Made by a program: the position numbers and the translations under genes. A DNA stretch of 64,000 nucleotides, from assembly GCF_958295425.1 (NCBI RefSeq), contig NC_081149.1, positions 4,323,701-4,387,700 of the forward strand, read 5' to 3'. Below are positions 63,221-64,000 of the stretch, piece by piece. Each line of letters starts with the position of its first letter. The first letter of the stretch is position 1. The DNA is from Solea solea. Its lineage: Eukaryota; Chordata; Actinopteri; Pleuronectiformes; Soleidae. The notes under the pieces were generated by a model, which saw only the letters and a list, made by a program, of their open reading frames with translations, was not told where the DNA came from and did no database searches.

Positions 63221-64000
63221 GTGAGAGCGATGCGACCTGAGCGTCACTGTCCACAGGGTCACTAAGCTTCCGCTCAGATTTACGCACATCAAACACCTTG
63301 ACGTGATCTTCCCTGTGGAGTTAATCAGTCATGACTGCGTGATTTGATGTTTTGTAAACTTTCATGTGTCTGATGACCAACATTTGAAATCTAATTCAAC
63401 GTAGTCTGCATCTGTGCGCAGTGTCCAAAATGTACTCTTTTGTAAATAAACATCTCCAGAAGCTACATGAAAAAAAGGTACTATTAAAACTACAACTTAA
63501 CAATGTTGACAGAGGACTTTTCCATACACATATTACCATAACACATTTGGTCTCCATGAAAGAATTTTACAATTCTAAATGATTCTTAGATTGCTCGCTC
63601 CACTAAACAGAGGCATAAGTGAGCTGGACAACTGCTTATAGTCTAACATTTTAACATAAAGATATCTTTAGATATGTAATGAGTGTTTATATTAAGTTAT
63701 CTGCTTTTATTTTGGAGTTAAAGATTTGCTCATTCTGTTCCAGGTTTTAAAACTCAAAGTCATTAAACCTGTTTACTTGTTTATTTCTAGTGTAATATCA
63801 ACACACAGGTTGTTATTGAGAAACTTGTTGTGTTTAGAGTTTTTCAGACAATAACAGTCTCTCTCTTTGCTCAATATCAATGGGTGTTTTTAGGATACAG
63901 CTAGTACCTCACATTCAGTCATAAAGGGCTCGTGCCCCCCAATCTGCACTCTTGCCTTTCTGCACGGGAGTTGCATGTTCTCCCCGTGAGTGAAGGTTCT
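63221..64000. other. Start of intron 1 of the VWC2-type gene
   Basis: AT-rich, with no further exon. From about 63925 to the end of the window a degenerate copy of the SINE-like family starts (GTTGCATGTTCTCCCCGTGA), cut by the window edge. Confidence 0.55.

Noticed and set aside
62704..63240. 178-codon frame overlapping the VWC2-type exon
   Set aside because: It is the other frame of the same GC-rich exon and lacks the cysteine pattern; the frame with VWC cysteines and signal peptide is the coding one.

Overview
The window looks like nuclear DNA of a teleost fish, probably a spiny-rayed one. Its genes are split into many short exons with GT-AG introns. It carries long CA, GATA, TATC and AT microsatellites, tRNA-derived SINEs, and small hAT-like elements with 8-bp target duplications of the kinds common in fish. 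The coding sequences match vertebrate families. The species cannot be named from the sequence.

Layout. 1-14648: no protein gene supported; repeats, one long palindrome, one intact MITE with target duplications, a CpG-rich block with a TATA box (about 8.87-9.76 kb) and a G-run-rich stretch. 14649-27862 (minus): a seven-exon C2H2 zinc-finger gene that I could assemble completely (426 aa) but not name. 28063-31917: noncoding. 31918-45765 (minus): rab11fip4, all 15 coding exons, 609 aa. 46964-53361 (minus): coil (coilin), all 7 coding exons, 570 aa. 54093-61680 (plus): scpep1, a lysosomal serine carboxypeptidase, all 13 coding exons, 441 aa. 62813-63220 (plus): first coding exon of a VWC2/VWC2L (brorin) family gene that runs off the right edge.

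The genes are not an operon and have unrelated jobs: transcription-factor-like nuclear protein, Rab11 endosome effector, Cajal-body scaffold, lysosomal protease, secreted BMP-pathway modulator. coil and scpep1 are divergently arranged with about 730 bp between their start codons. COIL-SCPEP1 is also a neighbouring pair on human 17q22, while RAB11FIP4 lies at human 17q11.2, so the block is a rearranged piece of the HOXB-bearing paralogon. Exon boundaries were placed by hand from GT/AG sites, reading phase and protein similarity; every junction keeps phase, which is the main support for the models.

The most interesting items are: a possible third VWC2-type paralog in the HOXB-linked block; the unnamed zinc-finger gene with a duplicated C2HC-finger exon and a long overlapping ORF; a foldback made of two opposed fragments of an integrase-type transposase; several palindromes and hairpins; a 21-bp coding minisatellite in coilin; microsatellites that form or abut splice sites; and a CLEAR-type element upstream of scpep1. 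I did not find a clearly novel multi-gene system.
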